A program made the position numbers and the translations under genes. From Streptomyces sp. NBC_00258 (GTDB lineage: Bacteria > Actinomycetota > Actinomycetes > Streptomycetales > Streptomycetaceae), in the NCBI RefSeq assembly GCF_036182465.1, contig NZ_CP108081.1:248001-312000 (forward strand): a DNA stretch of 64,000 nucleotides. Direction: 5' to 3'. How positions within the stretch are numbered: the stretch's first letter is position 1; each line of letters opens with the position of its first letter. Below, piece by piece: positions 17,510 to 25,753 of the stretch. Below the pieces are notes generated by a model. That model had not been told where the DNA came from. It did not search any database and worked only from the letters and a program-made list of their open reading frames with translations.

Positions 17510-18684
17510 CAGCAGCTCCCGTGGCGGGTGAGGACCTTGCCCCTGGTGCGGGGGTGGATGTTGGCCCGGGTGACGTCGCCGTCGTAGTGGGCGAGGAGCC
17601 GGGGGTCCATCACGCGCTTCCACAGTGGCGGCAGGACGGCGAGCACGATCATTCCCGCGTAGCCGGTGGGCAGTTGTGGGGACTCCTCGAAATGGCGCAG
17701 GGCCTGGTAGCGGCGGGTGGGGTTGGCGTGGTGGTCGCTGTGCCGCTGCAGGTGGTAGAGGAAGATGTTGGAGGCGATGTCGTCGCTGTTCCAGCTGTGT
17801 TGCGGGGTGCAGCGCTCGTAGCGGCCCGAGGGGGTCTTCTGCCGCAGCAGCCCGTAGTGCTCGAGGTAGTTGACGACCTCCAACAGGCAGAAGCCGATGA
17901 CCGCCTGGACCGCCAGGTAGGGCAGCACGTCCGGCCCGAACACGGCGGTGAGCGCGGCGAAGAGGATCGCTGACATTGCCCATGCGCTGAGTACGTCGTT
18001 GTGCGGGTTCCACGGGTTTTTGCCCAGCCGGCCGAGCCGCTGCTTTTCCAGGTGCCAGCCCGAGCGGGCGCTGCCGAATACCGAGCGGGGCAGGAATTGC
18101 CAGAAGGACTGGCCCAGGCGGGAGCTCGCGGGGTCCTCGGGGGTGGCGACCCGCACATGGTGGCCGCGGTTGTGCTCGATGTAGAAGTGCCCGTAGCAGG
18201 TCTGGGCGAGGGCTATCCGTGCCAGCAGGCGTTCCAGCGTGTCCTTCTTGTGGCCCAGTTCGTGCGCGGTGTTGATGCCGAACCCGGCGACGATGCCGAC
18301 AGTGACGGTCAGCCCCGCCTTGTCCGTGGCCGACAGGCCGCCGCTGGACCACAGCCAGCAGGCCAGCACCAGCCCGGCGTACTGGAGGGGCAGGAACAGG
18401 TAGGTGCACCAGCGGTAGTACCGGTCCGATTCCAGCCAGGTGAGGACACTGTCGGGCGGATTATCGGAGTCCTTGCCGACCAGGAGGTCCACCAGTGGGA
18501 TCACGCCGAAGACGACCGGCGGCAGAAGCCACCAGAAGTAGCCGTTCCCTGTGGCCGCTGCCAGCCCCCACGCAGCGAACGGGAAGGCGGGCAGCACCAG
18601 TCCGAGCAACCACAGGTAGCGCTTGCCGTCTCGCCACGTCACGTGCGACACCGGCGCTCCGAGCGGATACGAGGTTCCTGCCAT
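17509..18684 (-). CDS. alkB: alkane 1-monooxygenase (integral-membrane non-haem di-iron)
   Basis: The 391-residue membrane protein has all the histidine boxes of AlkB: HELGHKKD (141-148), EHNRGHH (170-176), NYLEHYG (272-278) and LQRHSDHH (312-319). Several hydrophobic helices precede and separate them. It should hydroxylate medium- to long-chain n-alkanes at the terminal carbon using O2 and electrons delivered by rubredoxin. It is first in the operon alkB - rubredoxin - rubredoxin - reductase, all overlapping. It is divergent from a TetR gene, and the 104-bp gap holds inverted repeats suited to repressor binding. Confidence 0.93.
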   Translation of the reverse strand: MAGTSYPLGAPVSHVTWRDGKRYLWLLGLVLPAFPFAAWGLAAATGNGYFWWLLPPVVFGVIPLVDLLVGKDSDNPPDSVLTWLESDRYYRWCTYLFLPLQYAGLVLACWLWSSGGLSATDKAGLTVTVGIVAGFGINTAHELGHKKDTLERLLARIALAQTCYGHFYIEHNRGHHVRVATPEDPASSRLGQSFWQFLPRSVFGSARSGWHLEKQRLGRLGKNPWNPHNDVLSAWAMSAILFAALTAVFGPDVLPYLAVQAVIGFCLLEVVNYLEHYGLLRQKTPSGRYERCTPQHSWNSDDIASNIFLYHLQRHSDHHANPTRRYQALRHFEESPQLPTGYAGMIVLAVLPPLWKRVMDPRLLAHYDGDVTRANIHPRTRGKVLTRHGSC

Positions 18685-18698
18685 GCCCCACCTCCATT

Positions 18699-18735
18699 GG
18701 ACACTTCGACCACTAACTGTCCAGAAACTAGACAG
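18699..18735. promoter_or_regulatory. inverted repeats between alkB and tetR (candidate operator)
   Basis: Two nested inverted repeats occupy the divergent gap: TGGACA (18699-18704) with TGTCCA (18718-18723), and CTGTC (18717-18721) with GACAG (18731-18735). TetR-family regulators commonly bind such sites in the shared promoter region and repress both genes. The position and symmetry are seen in the sequence; binding is inference. Confidence 0.5.
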
Positions 18736-18788
18736 AGCTCCACTAAGTCGTCAAGGTGTCGGGCGTTGCTCGTTAGGATGGGGCCGAG

Positions 18789-19373
18789 ATGACGCGCTAT
18801 CGAGAGTCGGTCCGTTCCATGCTCAAGGAACGGATCCTGGACGCCGCCTACGAGCGGGTCGCAGCCGAGGGCTGGGACCGGCTGAAGATGACCCACATCG
18901 CCACCACCGCCGGAGTGAGCCGGCAGACCGTCTACACCGAGTACGGCTCCAAGGCGACCATCGGCCAGGCACTGGTGATGCGCGAGGTCGAACGCTTTCT
19001 CACCGGCATACAGAACCAACTCCTCGCGCACCCCGGCGACATGAGGGCCGCCATCACCGCCGCCATCGGGTACACCCTGCACACGGCGGCCGACAATCCG
19101 CTGATCAAAGCCATCCTGACCAGCAGCCGGGGCGGTGAAGAGGACCTGCTCACCCACTTGACGACCCGCTCCGAGCCCCTCCTGGACACCGCCATCAGCA
19201 TGCTCACCGCCTACGCGGCGGAAGTCTGGCCCGCAATCGACGCCCACTCGCGAGACCTGGCCGTCGAAGCGGTGGTGCGCCTGACGGTCAGCCACCTCGT
19301 CCAGCCCGTCCTGCCCCCCGACCTCTCCGCGGAGCGCATCGCCGAGATCACCATGCGGGTCGCACAAGCCTGA
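18789..19373 (+). CDS. TetR-family regulator (probable alkane operon repressor)
   Basis: The 194-residue protein has the TetR N-terminal DNA-binding domain (RILDAAYERVAAEGWDRLKM, then IATTAGVSRQTVYTEYGSKA, residues about 14-60) and an all-helical ligand domain. It is divergent from alkB, as AlkX/AlkU-type regulators are in actinobacteria. It probably senses an alkane-derived fatty acid and releases repression of the alk operon; this is inferred from context. The C-terminus ends just before the hairpin that bounds the neighbouring tnpB element. Confidence 0.85.
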   Translation: MTRYRESVRSMLKERILDAAYERVAAEGWDRLKMTHIATTAGVSRQTVYTEYGSKATIGQALVMREVERFLTGIQNQLLAHPGDMRAAITAAIGYTLHTAADNPLIKAILTSSRGGEEDLLTHLTTRSEPLLDTAISMLTAYAAEVWPAIDAHSRDLAVEAVVRLTVSHLVQPVLPPDLSAERIAEITMRVAQA

Positions 19374-19390
19374 AACTGCCGGTGACTCCT

Positions 19391-19410
19391 CCCCCGCGTG
19401 AACGCGGGGG
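19391..19410. repeat. terminal hairpin of IS200/IS605-type element (right end / omega RNA 3' part)
   Basis: An 8-bp perfect stem CCCCCGCG...CGCGGGGG encloses TGAA, directly 3' of tnpB (8 bp after its stop on the minus strand). Such hairpins mark the right end of tnpB elements and form the 3' part of the guide RNA scaffold. Sequence beyond it (leftward) is the end of the TetR gene, so any guide would read into that flank. Confidence 0.6.
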
Positions 19411-19417
19411 CTTCTCG

Positions 19418-20630
19418 CTATGCCGGGTTGGCGTCGCGACGGACCAGCCCGGCCCGTAGAACGTTCAGGGCGCCCACCGTGTACACGTGCGCCGAGTGGC
19501 CGCACGAGACGCAGTGGAACTTCTCCTGGGTGGGCCGGTTCTCCGCTGAGACGTGCCCGCATTCAGGGCAGGTCCGGGAGGGTTACGGGGTCCACGGCGA
19601 TCACTTCTCGTCCGGCGCTTTCAGCCTTGGCGTGCAGAATCGTCAGGAACACCCCCCATCCGGCATCCGAGATCGAGTGGTTGAGTCCGGCTTTCGCGGC
19701 GGCCCCGTTCGGCAGGAACGCGCCCGGCTGTTCGGGGTCGGGCTTCGGCTTGGGGGCCTTGACCATGTTGCGGATCTTGAGGTCTTCGTGCGCGATGACA
19801 TCGTGTTCGCGGACCAGGCCCAAGGCGGTCTTGTGTGCGTGGTCGAGCCGCTGACGGCGGACCTTGCGGCGCAGGTCGGCAACCTTCTGGACGGCACGGC
19901 GGTGATTGGCGGTCCGTTTGTCGCGCCGGACTCGCGGGAACCTGGCGAGGGCTTGCTGTGCGGCTTCCAGCTTCGCAGCGGCCTTGCGCCCGTGACGCGG
20001 GCTGGGAACGAACTCGCCGTTGGAATCGGCGAGGAAGTTGGCTATGCCCATGTCGACGCCGGCCACGCTGCCCGTCCTGGGCAGCGGCTCGGGCTGTGCC
20101 TGCTCGGCAGTGAGCACTGCGTACCAGCGCTTGCCCTCGCGCTTGACGGACACGGTCTTGACCCTGCCGACCACCGGCCGGTGCTGGTTGACCTTGACGT
20201 GCCCGACACCCTGGAGCCGTACGCGGGTCACGGGGTCGTGCGGGGTGGAGTCCCAGCGGCAGCCGTCGCCGTCCTTGGGGAAATCCACCGTGTCGAACCA
20301 GTTCACGCCCCGAAAACGCGGATACCCGGGCGCCTCACCAGCCTTGACCCGGCGGAAGAACGCCTGGAACGCCTTGTCCAGACGGCGCAGGGTGGCCTGC
20401 TGCGAACTGAACGACCAGCGGCCCTGACGCTCCGGGTCGAACGCCCGAATCTCCTTGAGCTGCGCCGACTGCTGCCCGTACCTGACGCTCGTCCTCGAGA
20501 CATGCCGATAGGCATCCCGGCGTTCCTGCAACGCCCCGTTGTAGAGCGAGCAGTGATCGGCCAGCATCGCATCGAGCGCGATCGCCTGGCCGACAGCAGG
20601 CCGCATGAGGAACTTGTACGCACGGATCAT
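19418..20630 (-). pseudogene. tnpB: IS200/IS605-type TnpB, frameshifted and lacking a catalytic Asp
   Basis: From ATG 20630 (MIRAYKFLMRP, GGGGGG upstream) the frame holds the TnpB/OrfB fold: RuvC motif GVDMGIANFL and second motif VIAHEDLKI. The frame breaks near 19580 just before the zinc finger; the continuation SRTCPECGHVSAENRPTQEK, then FHCVSCGHSAHVYTVGALNV is in the next frame, ending at 19418. In the last motif the expected Asp (usually AHADTVGALN) is Tyr (AHVYTVGALN). A frameshift plus loss of a RuvC acid means this RNA-guided nuclease should be inactive. No tnpA accompanies it. Confidence 0.85.
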
Positions 20631-20729
20631 CCAGCCCACCCCCCTTCGATCACGGCAACCTAGCGGAGCCCACTGACAACGCAGTGAACTCCGGCGCTAC
20701 ACGCCTACGAGCCAAGGATGCGTTTCCCT

Positions 20730-20747
20730 CCCCAGCTGAAGCCGGGG
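20730..20747. repeat. IS200/IS605-type terminal hairpin scar
   Basis: The stem CCCC-a-GC / GC-c-GGGG encloses TGAA and is followed by CACGCAAGATCAGGG. It has the same layout as the hairpins at 19391, 21093 and 25715 and faces the same way. It lies upstream of the dead tnpB and just before the gene fragment at 20768. It may be the left end of that element or the end of a lost copy. Confidence 0.45.
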
Positions 20748-20767
20748 ATACCCACGCAAGATCAGGG

Positions 20768-20985
20768 ATGGCCGAACAGGTGGTGTTCGTCAGCCGGATG
20801 CGCGCCATCGACTCCGTGACCGTCATCGATGACGTCGACCGGGCGGTGCGCAGCAAGTTGCGTGCGGCTCTGCCCCAGGGGCAGCGACTCGTTCTACGCC
20901 AGGTGTGGGCCTGGTGGCATGAGCAGACGGTGGCGGTGCTGCGCAAGCGCATGACGAGCGTGTCGGTGGACCACAGCCACCACTC
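20768..20985 (+). pseudogene. gene fragment between two hairpin scars
   Basis: The reading frame MAEQVVFVSRMRAIDSVTVI, then DDVDRAVRSKLRAALPQGQR, then LVLRQVWAWWHEQTVAVLRK looks like genuine helical protein sequence, but it degenerates after about residue 72 into His/Ser-rich junk. The segment with VLRQVWAWWHEQ resembles the helical dimerisation part of some large actinobacterial defence-type proteins, but I cannot name the family. It is a fragment flanked by IS200/IS605-type hairpins at 20730 and 21093. The interval 20986-21394 shows no gene I can support. Confidence 0.4.
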
Positions 20986-21092
20986 CGACCAGCGATCACA
21001 GGCACACGCGTTCACATCACCTGGGCGAGGCCGACAGCATTACGAGCCCTCCGCGCCCTGGTCCGGGTGTCGCAACACCGGATGTGATTCCT

Positions 21093-21113
21093 CCCCGGTG
21101 TGAAAGGCCGGGG
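21093..21113. repeat. IS200/IS605-type terminal hairpin scar
   Basis: The stem CCCCGG...CCGGGG has a TGTGAAAGG loop, preceded by GATTCCT and followed by CCTCCGG. It matches the layout of the hairpin at the end of the tnpB element at 19391 (GACTCCT before, CTTCTCG after). No transposase is attached. Confidence 0.45.
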
Positions 21114-21394
21114 CCTCCGGCTCGAGTAGTCGGCTTTCCCCTTCAGCGCATTGGACCGGATGTGCCCGTTCAGTAGCTTGGCGACCTTCCGGCTCTTCGG
21201 GGTGTACCTCCGCAGCTGGTGCAGGGAGGCTGCGGTCGCCTTCGCCTTCAGTGGTCCGTACCGGTGAACATCCGCCGGGCGATGCGTCCTGTCGGGTGAA
21301 GTCTTCCGGCGCTCGTTAAGAACGGGTCGGCAGCATCGCTATGAGGAGGTGAAAGGCCAGCCCAGATCTTCCCGAGCAGCAAGAGAGCGACGAG

Positions 21395-21709
21395 ATGACG
21401 TCCCCGATGGCCGAGTACGTGATGACTATCGTGAGCCTGGTCCCCGTGGCACACATGCTGGGGTTGCACCGTCTGGTGCTCAGGCTCTGGGAGCGGTTGG
21501 TTCGTGGCAAAAGACCATGCCCGAGTCCGGTCGAGCCGCAGCAGACCGCGGGAGGCAATACAGCTGAGCTGGTTGGGCGGCTGCTCACGGCGCTGCCCAT
21601 AGGGGCAGCCGTGCATTGCCAGGTCCCCGGTGGGGTGCAGTTGACCATGTGGTGGCCGACGCCACCAATTTCGGCAGCCGGCGAGCGGGAGGATCACGGG
21701 CCGTGGTGA
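21395..21709 (+). CDS. small hypothetical protein upstream of sigma-like gene
   Basis: The 104-residue product starts MTSPMAEYVMTIVSLVPVAH with a moderately hydrophobic N-terminal helix; the rest is not recognisable. Support comes from its position: its stop (21707-21709) overlaps the GTG start of the sigma-like gene, the coupling style of the window. A weak purine-rich site precedes the ATG. The family is unknown and it may not be expressed. Confidence 0.4.
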   Translation: MTSPMAEYVMTIVSLVPVAHMLGLHRLVLRLWERLVRGKRPCPSPVEPQQTAGGNTAELVGRLLTALPIGAAVHCQVPGGVQLTMWWPTPPISAAGEREDHGPW

Positions 21710-22335
21710 GCGGCGCCGCAGGCAACGAGCCGTGTCTTGGAGGCTCGTTTGATCTCTGGGCCCTGAGCGCTCCGCGCTTTGGCCGGGCCCGGGGAGAAGT
21801 CATCAGCAGCCTGGGCAGGTTCACACAGTTGAGCGTGGCCACACGGGAGGACATCGCGGATGAAGCCATCGAGCGTGCGTGGCGCGGCGGCCGGCTCGAT
21901 CCCCGGGGCAATCCCGTCGCCTACGTCAAGAAGATCGCCTCGCGGCTGGCCCTCAAAGTGGCTCACGAAGCCGCCACCGTGGACTTGGTGGAGAGCTATC
22001 ACACGCTGGAAGTGGAGCGGCGGCTGCCGCTGTCTGATCAGGGTGCTGTGGTGGTGAGGGATCCGCAGGTGTGGGGCCCTTCGGACGATGAGGAACTGAT
22101 CGGCGCTGCGCACGCGGCCATTGCTGCGCTGCCTCCTTCACAGATGCGGGAGGTGGCGCTCCTGCGCAGCCAGGATGTTCCTGCCGTCGAGATTGCCAAT
22201 CGGCTGAGTATCTCCCGCAACCAAGTGGATCAGCAGTGGGCCCGGGGACGCCAGAGGATCCGAGAGATTCCAGAGATCAAAGATCGTCTGCGAAAGGCGC
22301 ATGTGGACCGGAAGCAGGCCAGGAACGGTGATTGA
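21703..22335 (+). CDS. sigma-70-like (ECF-type) regulator
   Basis: The 210-residue protein contains a region-2-like stretch (SLGRFTQLSVATREDIADEA, IERAWRGGRLDPRGNPVAYV, KKIASRLALK) and a region-4 helix-turn-helix (AIAALPPSQMREVALLRSQD, VPAVEIANRLSISRNQVDQQ, WARGRQRIRE). It is divergent from classical ECF factors. GTG 21703 (or 21706) is preferred because GGGAGGA lies about 9 nt upstream. It is followed almost without a gap by a TPR-like gene, which may be a regulatory partner. Confidence 0.75.
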   Translation: MVSGAAGNEPCLGGSFDLWALSAPRFGRARGEVISSLGRFTQLSVATREDIADEAIERAWRGGRLDPRGNPVAYVKKIASRLALKVAHEAATVDLVESYHTLEVERRLPLSDQGAVVVRDPQVWGPSDDEELIGAAHAAIAALPPSQMREVALLRSQDVPAVEIANRLSISRNQVDQQWARGRQRIREIPEIKDRLRKAHVDRKQARNGD

Positions 22336-22336
22336 T

Positions 22337-23100
22337 GTGAACCACAAGAGGTTCGAAGCGAGCAACCGCAGCGGGGAGGCCACCACCGTGAGCGGGGGCG
22401 GAGACCATGTGCCGTCGAGGGCCCGGAGTCGGTGTGGTGACTGGTGGGACCGGCCTGATGGCGACTGGGGTGATCCGAGCCTGCGCGGGTCTTGTCCTGC
22501 AGACCAGGAGTTGCGCGCCGACGCCAACAGCGCCTACCGGCTGGGCACGAAGGCGCTGCGGCGCGGTGAGATGAAAGCCGCCCGCGCGGCCTTCGCCGTC
22601 GCTGTGCGAGCCGAGCACCCTGGTGCCTCCTTCCGGATGGCGGTCGTCGCCCTGCGCTCCAGTGCCGTTCACAGTTCCACAGGATCCGGGCCTCCCGCGG
22701 ATGCAGCGGCCCACAAGGCGGCCGAGTACCTCGCGCAGGCCGCCGCATGGGGGCATGGCGACGCGGATCGGCTGCTGTCGCGTGCCTGCGGCAGGGAGGA
22801 GACGCCGGCTCCCGGCGCTTCGGCTGTCCACGGCGCAGTTGGCGATGCTGCTGATCGCAGGAGGGGCCCGGCTGATGACACCGGTGCTGGCGGGGAGGCC
22901 CCGTACCAGCCTCAGGACACGGAGTTCTACCCAGAGGTCCGCGACCGTCTCGGGCATCTGGACCGCGAGCGGGATGCTGCACCGTCCGCGGTATCAAATG
23001 CCGATACGCTCGCCGGGACGGCAGCGCCACCGCACGGCCACTCCCTCTCCGCACCAGAGCAGTCGGCGGCAGGCAGGCGGGGGCACAACCGGCGTGCGCT
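22337..23100 (+). pseudogene. TPR/Sel1-like protein, apparently with compensating frameshifts
   Basis: The frame from GTG 22337 gives helical repeats: ELRADANSAYRLGTKALRRG, EMKAARAAFAVAVRAEHPGA, AAEYLAQAAAWGHGDADRLL. Between about 22805 and 22905 the coding look moves to another frame (LSTAQLAMLLIAGGARLMTP VLAGRP), and returns to the first frame at QDTEFYPEVRDRLGHLDRER. Two opposite indels would explain this. The 3' end is unclear; I stop near 23100. It follows the sigma-like gene directly. The stretch 23100-23410 shows no gene I can define. Confidence 0.45.
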
Positions 23101-23410
23101 GACGTCCGATGCCCCGCCCTCAGCCGGTCTTCGCACCGGCCTCCCGGCAGGCTTCGGCGCTGTGTGCCATGTACCCGCGTGTGGGGGTACATCCCTGCGT
23201 CTCGGTGCGGGCAGCGGGCGTGCGCTCCCGCCGAGCAGTTCTCGTTTCACTGTCGTCACGATGGCCTGCAGCAGTGCCTGTTGGTTTGCACTGGGGTGCG
23301 CGTGGCCTGGTGGTCTGCGCCAACGGCTTCGCCGGTCTGTGCCGTTGCTCAGTGCGCCGGCCACATGCCCGGTGTGCGGGTATTGGACGCAGTCCCAGCC
23401 TTGCGTGCTG

Positions 23411-24250
23411 TCACACCCGTGCGGCCATCTGTTCCTGCCCGGCAGAGCGGGGGGCGGGTGGTCCCCACGTGGCCAGACGTCCGGAGCGTCGACCGCTGTT
23501 GTAGATGGCGCGGATGACTTGGTCGACGCCCTGGGTGACGGTGCATCCGGTGGCCGACCGAAAGCCACGTCCCTTCCTGAGAATGCCCGCCGGGCCGCCG
23601 TCGTGATGAGCCAGCTTCTTGATCATGGAAGCCGGGATGAGATGTGGGGCTTCGTTCAGCACGGAGGCAAGCCCGAGGAGCAGATGGGCGTTGACGGAGT
23701 CGGGGGTGTGTCCCCATGCCTGGGTTACGATCTTGAGAGTGGCGCGCAGGGTCGCTCCACCCGGTTTCGTGGAGCGGAAGATCGAGTTGAGGGCCGCGAC
23801 CGCAGCGATGTTGCTGGGTCCGCCGGCGTCCGAGACCGTCCATCCGAACTGGCCTGCGATGCGGGTGATCTCGAGCGCTTCCTTCCGTCCGGCTGTCACT
23901 TCGGCCAGGAACTTGTAAATGGGTGCTACGCGGCGGTTGTCGTTGAGTCCGAGGAAGAGTTCGGCTTCTTCCGCAAGGGTCAGGCTCCGGAAGACCATCA
24001 TGCTGATCTTCGTGGCTCCGCTGCCTGCCGCTACACACAGGGCACCGCGATTTTGCCCGTCGAGCCACACGAACGTGCCATCGCCTCGGGCGGACACGGT
24101 GGGCACGCCGATCCTCTTGACGTCGTATCCTTCCCGGATTTTGCGCGCCACCCAGCTGCGGTCCACCGGCCTGGTATTGACCCGTGGATCGGTGGTCACG
24201 TTCTCGGGGGCAACCATCTCGATTTTCTTGTGCGGATGTACGTCAATCAT
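23411..24250 (-). CDS. ParB-like nuclease-fold protein (DUF6551-type)
   Basis: The 279-residue protein starts MIDVHPHKKIEMVAPENVTT, then RPVDRSWVARKIREGYDVKR IGVPTVSARGDGTFVWLDGQ NR. This is the ParB N-terminal-fold layout, where 'v-DGqnR' replaces the usual 'dGhhR' box. A helical C-terminal half follows. It is a plasmid- and phage-type protein of the DUF6551 class; the biochemical role is unknown. Its ATG directly follows the TGA of the preceding ParB-domain gene, so the two form an operon. Confidence 0.75.
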   Translation of the reverse strand: MIDVHPHKKIEMVAPENVTTDPRVNTRPVDRSWVARKIREGYDVKRIGVPTVSARGDGTFVWLDGQNRGALCVAAGSGATKISMMVFRSLTLAEEAELFLGLNDNRRVAPIYKFLAEVTAGRKEALEITRIAGQFGWTVSDAGGPSNIAAVAALNSIFRSTKPGGATLRATLKIVTQAWGHTPDSVNAHLLLGLASVLNEAPHLIPASMIKKLAHHDGGPAGILRKGRGFRSATGCTVTQGVDQVIRAIYNSGRRSGRLATWGPPAPRSAGQEQMAARV

Positions 24251-25156
24251 TCAGCTCTCCTGCACGCACTTCAAGATACGACGTAGGATTCTCTGGTTCT
24301 TTTTAATTTCCCGCTCCAGGTATCCCGCCTCTTCCACGGGAATCCCGGTGATGGGGAGACTTTCAAGGCCGGCACACGCTCCGGAAATCGTGTCGATGCC
24401 GCGCCTGATTTCGGCTCGCGGGAACGGGTGCTGGCGTGGGACGCCGCGTTCGGGTGACACCCCTGCGGGCTGCTGGGCCGACGGGAGAGGATGCCCTTCC
24501 GCCCGCTGTCCCCGCACACGGGAGGAGGAGCACACGTCCTCGAGGGATTCCGGATGCTCACCGGCCCGGAGGAGTGCATGCAGGAGGCGGATGGTCTGAC
24601 CCGTGGTCCAGCCGTCGACGGGACGTTCGACCGCCTGCAGCATGAGGCCGAGAACCTTCCTGGCGCCTACCATCGCGGCATCGGGATCGGGCGCATCCTC
24701 CTGGGCCGCGCGCACCACGGTACGGATGCGCTGGAGAATGGCTGCCGAGATGTCGACAGTTGGGGCAATGCAGTCCTCGTAGCGGAACTTACCCGGCTGC
24801 ACAGGCTTGGGCAGTTCACCAAGCCTCATCGCCAGGCCGACCCTCTCCCGAGGCGTCATGGGCAGCGCGTACGTACTGTCGGGCCGACGGACGTGCTCCC
24901 CCATCTCGAAGCAGGCTTCGGCGACATCAGCAGGAAGGGCCGCCCGTACAGCAATGTTCCGCAACCCCCGGCACGCCGCATAACGCCGGTATCCGCTAAT
25001 CAGACTGAGATCCGCGGGGTTGACCAGCAGTGGGACACGCATACCATTCCGCTTGATGGAACTCCTCAGCTTATCGACAGATCCCAATACATTCCGCAGA
25101 GGCCTGTCGGCCCGAATATCGCCCACCGGAATGGTTTTGTATTTCAATGCGACCAT
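24251..25156 (-). CDS. ParB N-terminal domain protein
   Basis: The 301-residue protein begins MVALKYKTIPVGDIRADRPL, then RNVLGSVDKLRSSIKRNGMR VPLLVNPADLSLISGYRRYA: the ParB/Srx fold with the partner-loop box 'lIsGyRRyaA' (about residues 50-60), which contacts CTP or nucleotide in the family. The C-terminal part is helical and unlike chromosomal ParB, so it is a plasmid-type or regulatory ParB. It is first in an operon with the second ParB-like gene. The upstream stretch 25157-25550 is comparatively AT-rich and contains its promoter region but no gene. Confidence 0.8.
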   Translation of the reverse strand: MVALKYKTIPVGDIRADRPLRNVLGSVDKLRSSIKRNGMRVPLLVNPADLSLISGYRRYAACRGLRNIAVRAALPADVAEACFEMGEHVRRPDSTYALPMTPRERVGLAMRLGELPKPVQPGKFRYEDCIAPTVDISAAILQRIRTVVRAAQEDAPDPDAAMVGARKVLGLMLQAVERPVDGWTTGQTIRLLHALLRAGEHPESLEDVCSSSRVRGQRAEGHPLPSAQQPAGVSPERGVPRQHPFPRAEIRRGIDTISGACAGLESLPITGIPVEEAGYLEREIKKNQRILRRILKCVQES

Positions 25157-25550
25157 CCATGACTGCCCAGCACCACTGATAATGCTGACATTTCTAGCCG
25201 ACTCCGCACAGGAAATCAAGAAACAGCACGCCTTCGACGGCAGCGCCCCTCGCCGGATAAGAAGCGATATACATAATGAGCTTTTTGGGTGACGGCCTGC
25301 GCTCCTTTCTGATGCTGCGCCGAAGCCCGAAGAGCGGCACACGCAGGGACATCCGGGCAGCGGAACCCGCAGGCCTGTCCGGCGGGAACAACGGACGGGA
25401 ACGCCCGACAGGCGCCTCCTTCCCGGACTGCACATCGCGCCACCCGGGGACGGTGACCGACTACCGGCACGACCCGCTGGTGGGTCACAGCAGTCAAGGC
25501 CCCGTGGCCATCCTGGCACCGGATCCCCTGCCGGGGCCGAGTACACCGGG

Positions 25551-25724
25551 CGGATCAACCGCATCGGCACGGGGTCCGTGTTCTGGGCGCCCTCGTACTT
25601 CGCCGGGTCATGCGGCGGTGCACCGCTGAGCATCGCCAAGGACTACATCGAGGACCAGAAGCGGCCTACCTGGCTGTCACGCCCCCTGACGGCAGAGAAC
25701 TCCGGCGCTTCGCGCCCGGTCTGA
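25551..25724 (+). pseudogene. IS200/IS605-family TnpA, C-terminal fragment
   Basis: The frame RINRIGTGSVFWAPSYFAGS, then CGGAPLSIAKDYIEDQKRP is the conserved C-terminus of Y1 (HUH) transposases of the IS200/IS605 family. The catalytic HUH and Tyr regions upstream are gone. The reading frame continues into the terminal hairpin and stops at TGA 25722-25724. It is a remnant of an element end; the following gene starts 30 bp later. Confidence 0.75.
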
Positions 25725-25732
25725 AGGCCGGG
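25715..25732. repeat. IS200/IS605-type terminal hairpin
   Basis: The stem CCCGG/CCGGG with loop TCTGAAGG is followed by ACTCCCTGCGAAGATCAAAGG. It sits immediately 3' of the TnpA fragment and immediately 5' of the ATG at 25754. It has the same orientation and loop style as the hairpins at 19391, 20730 and 21093. Confidence 0.5.
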
Positions 25733-25753
25733 ACTCCCTGCGAAGATCAAAGG

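Noticed and set aside
23110..24286. Plus-strand continuation of the TPR-like frame across the ParB-like gene
   Set aside because: It is antisense to a gene with a recognisable ParB-like fold and has no domain of its own.
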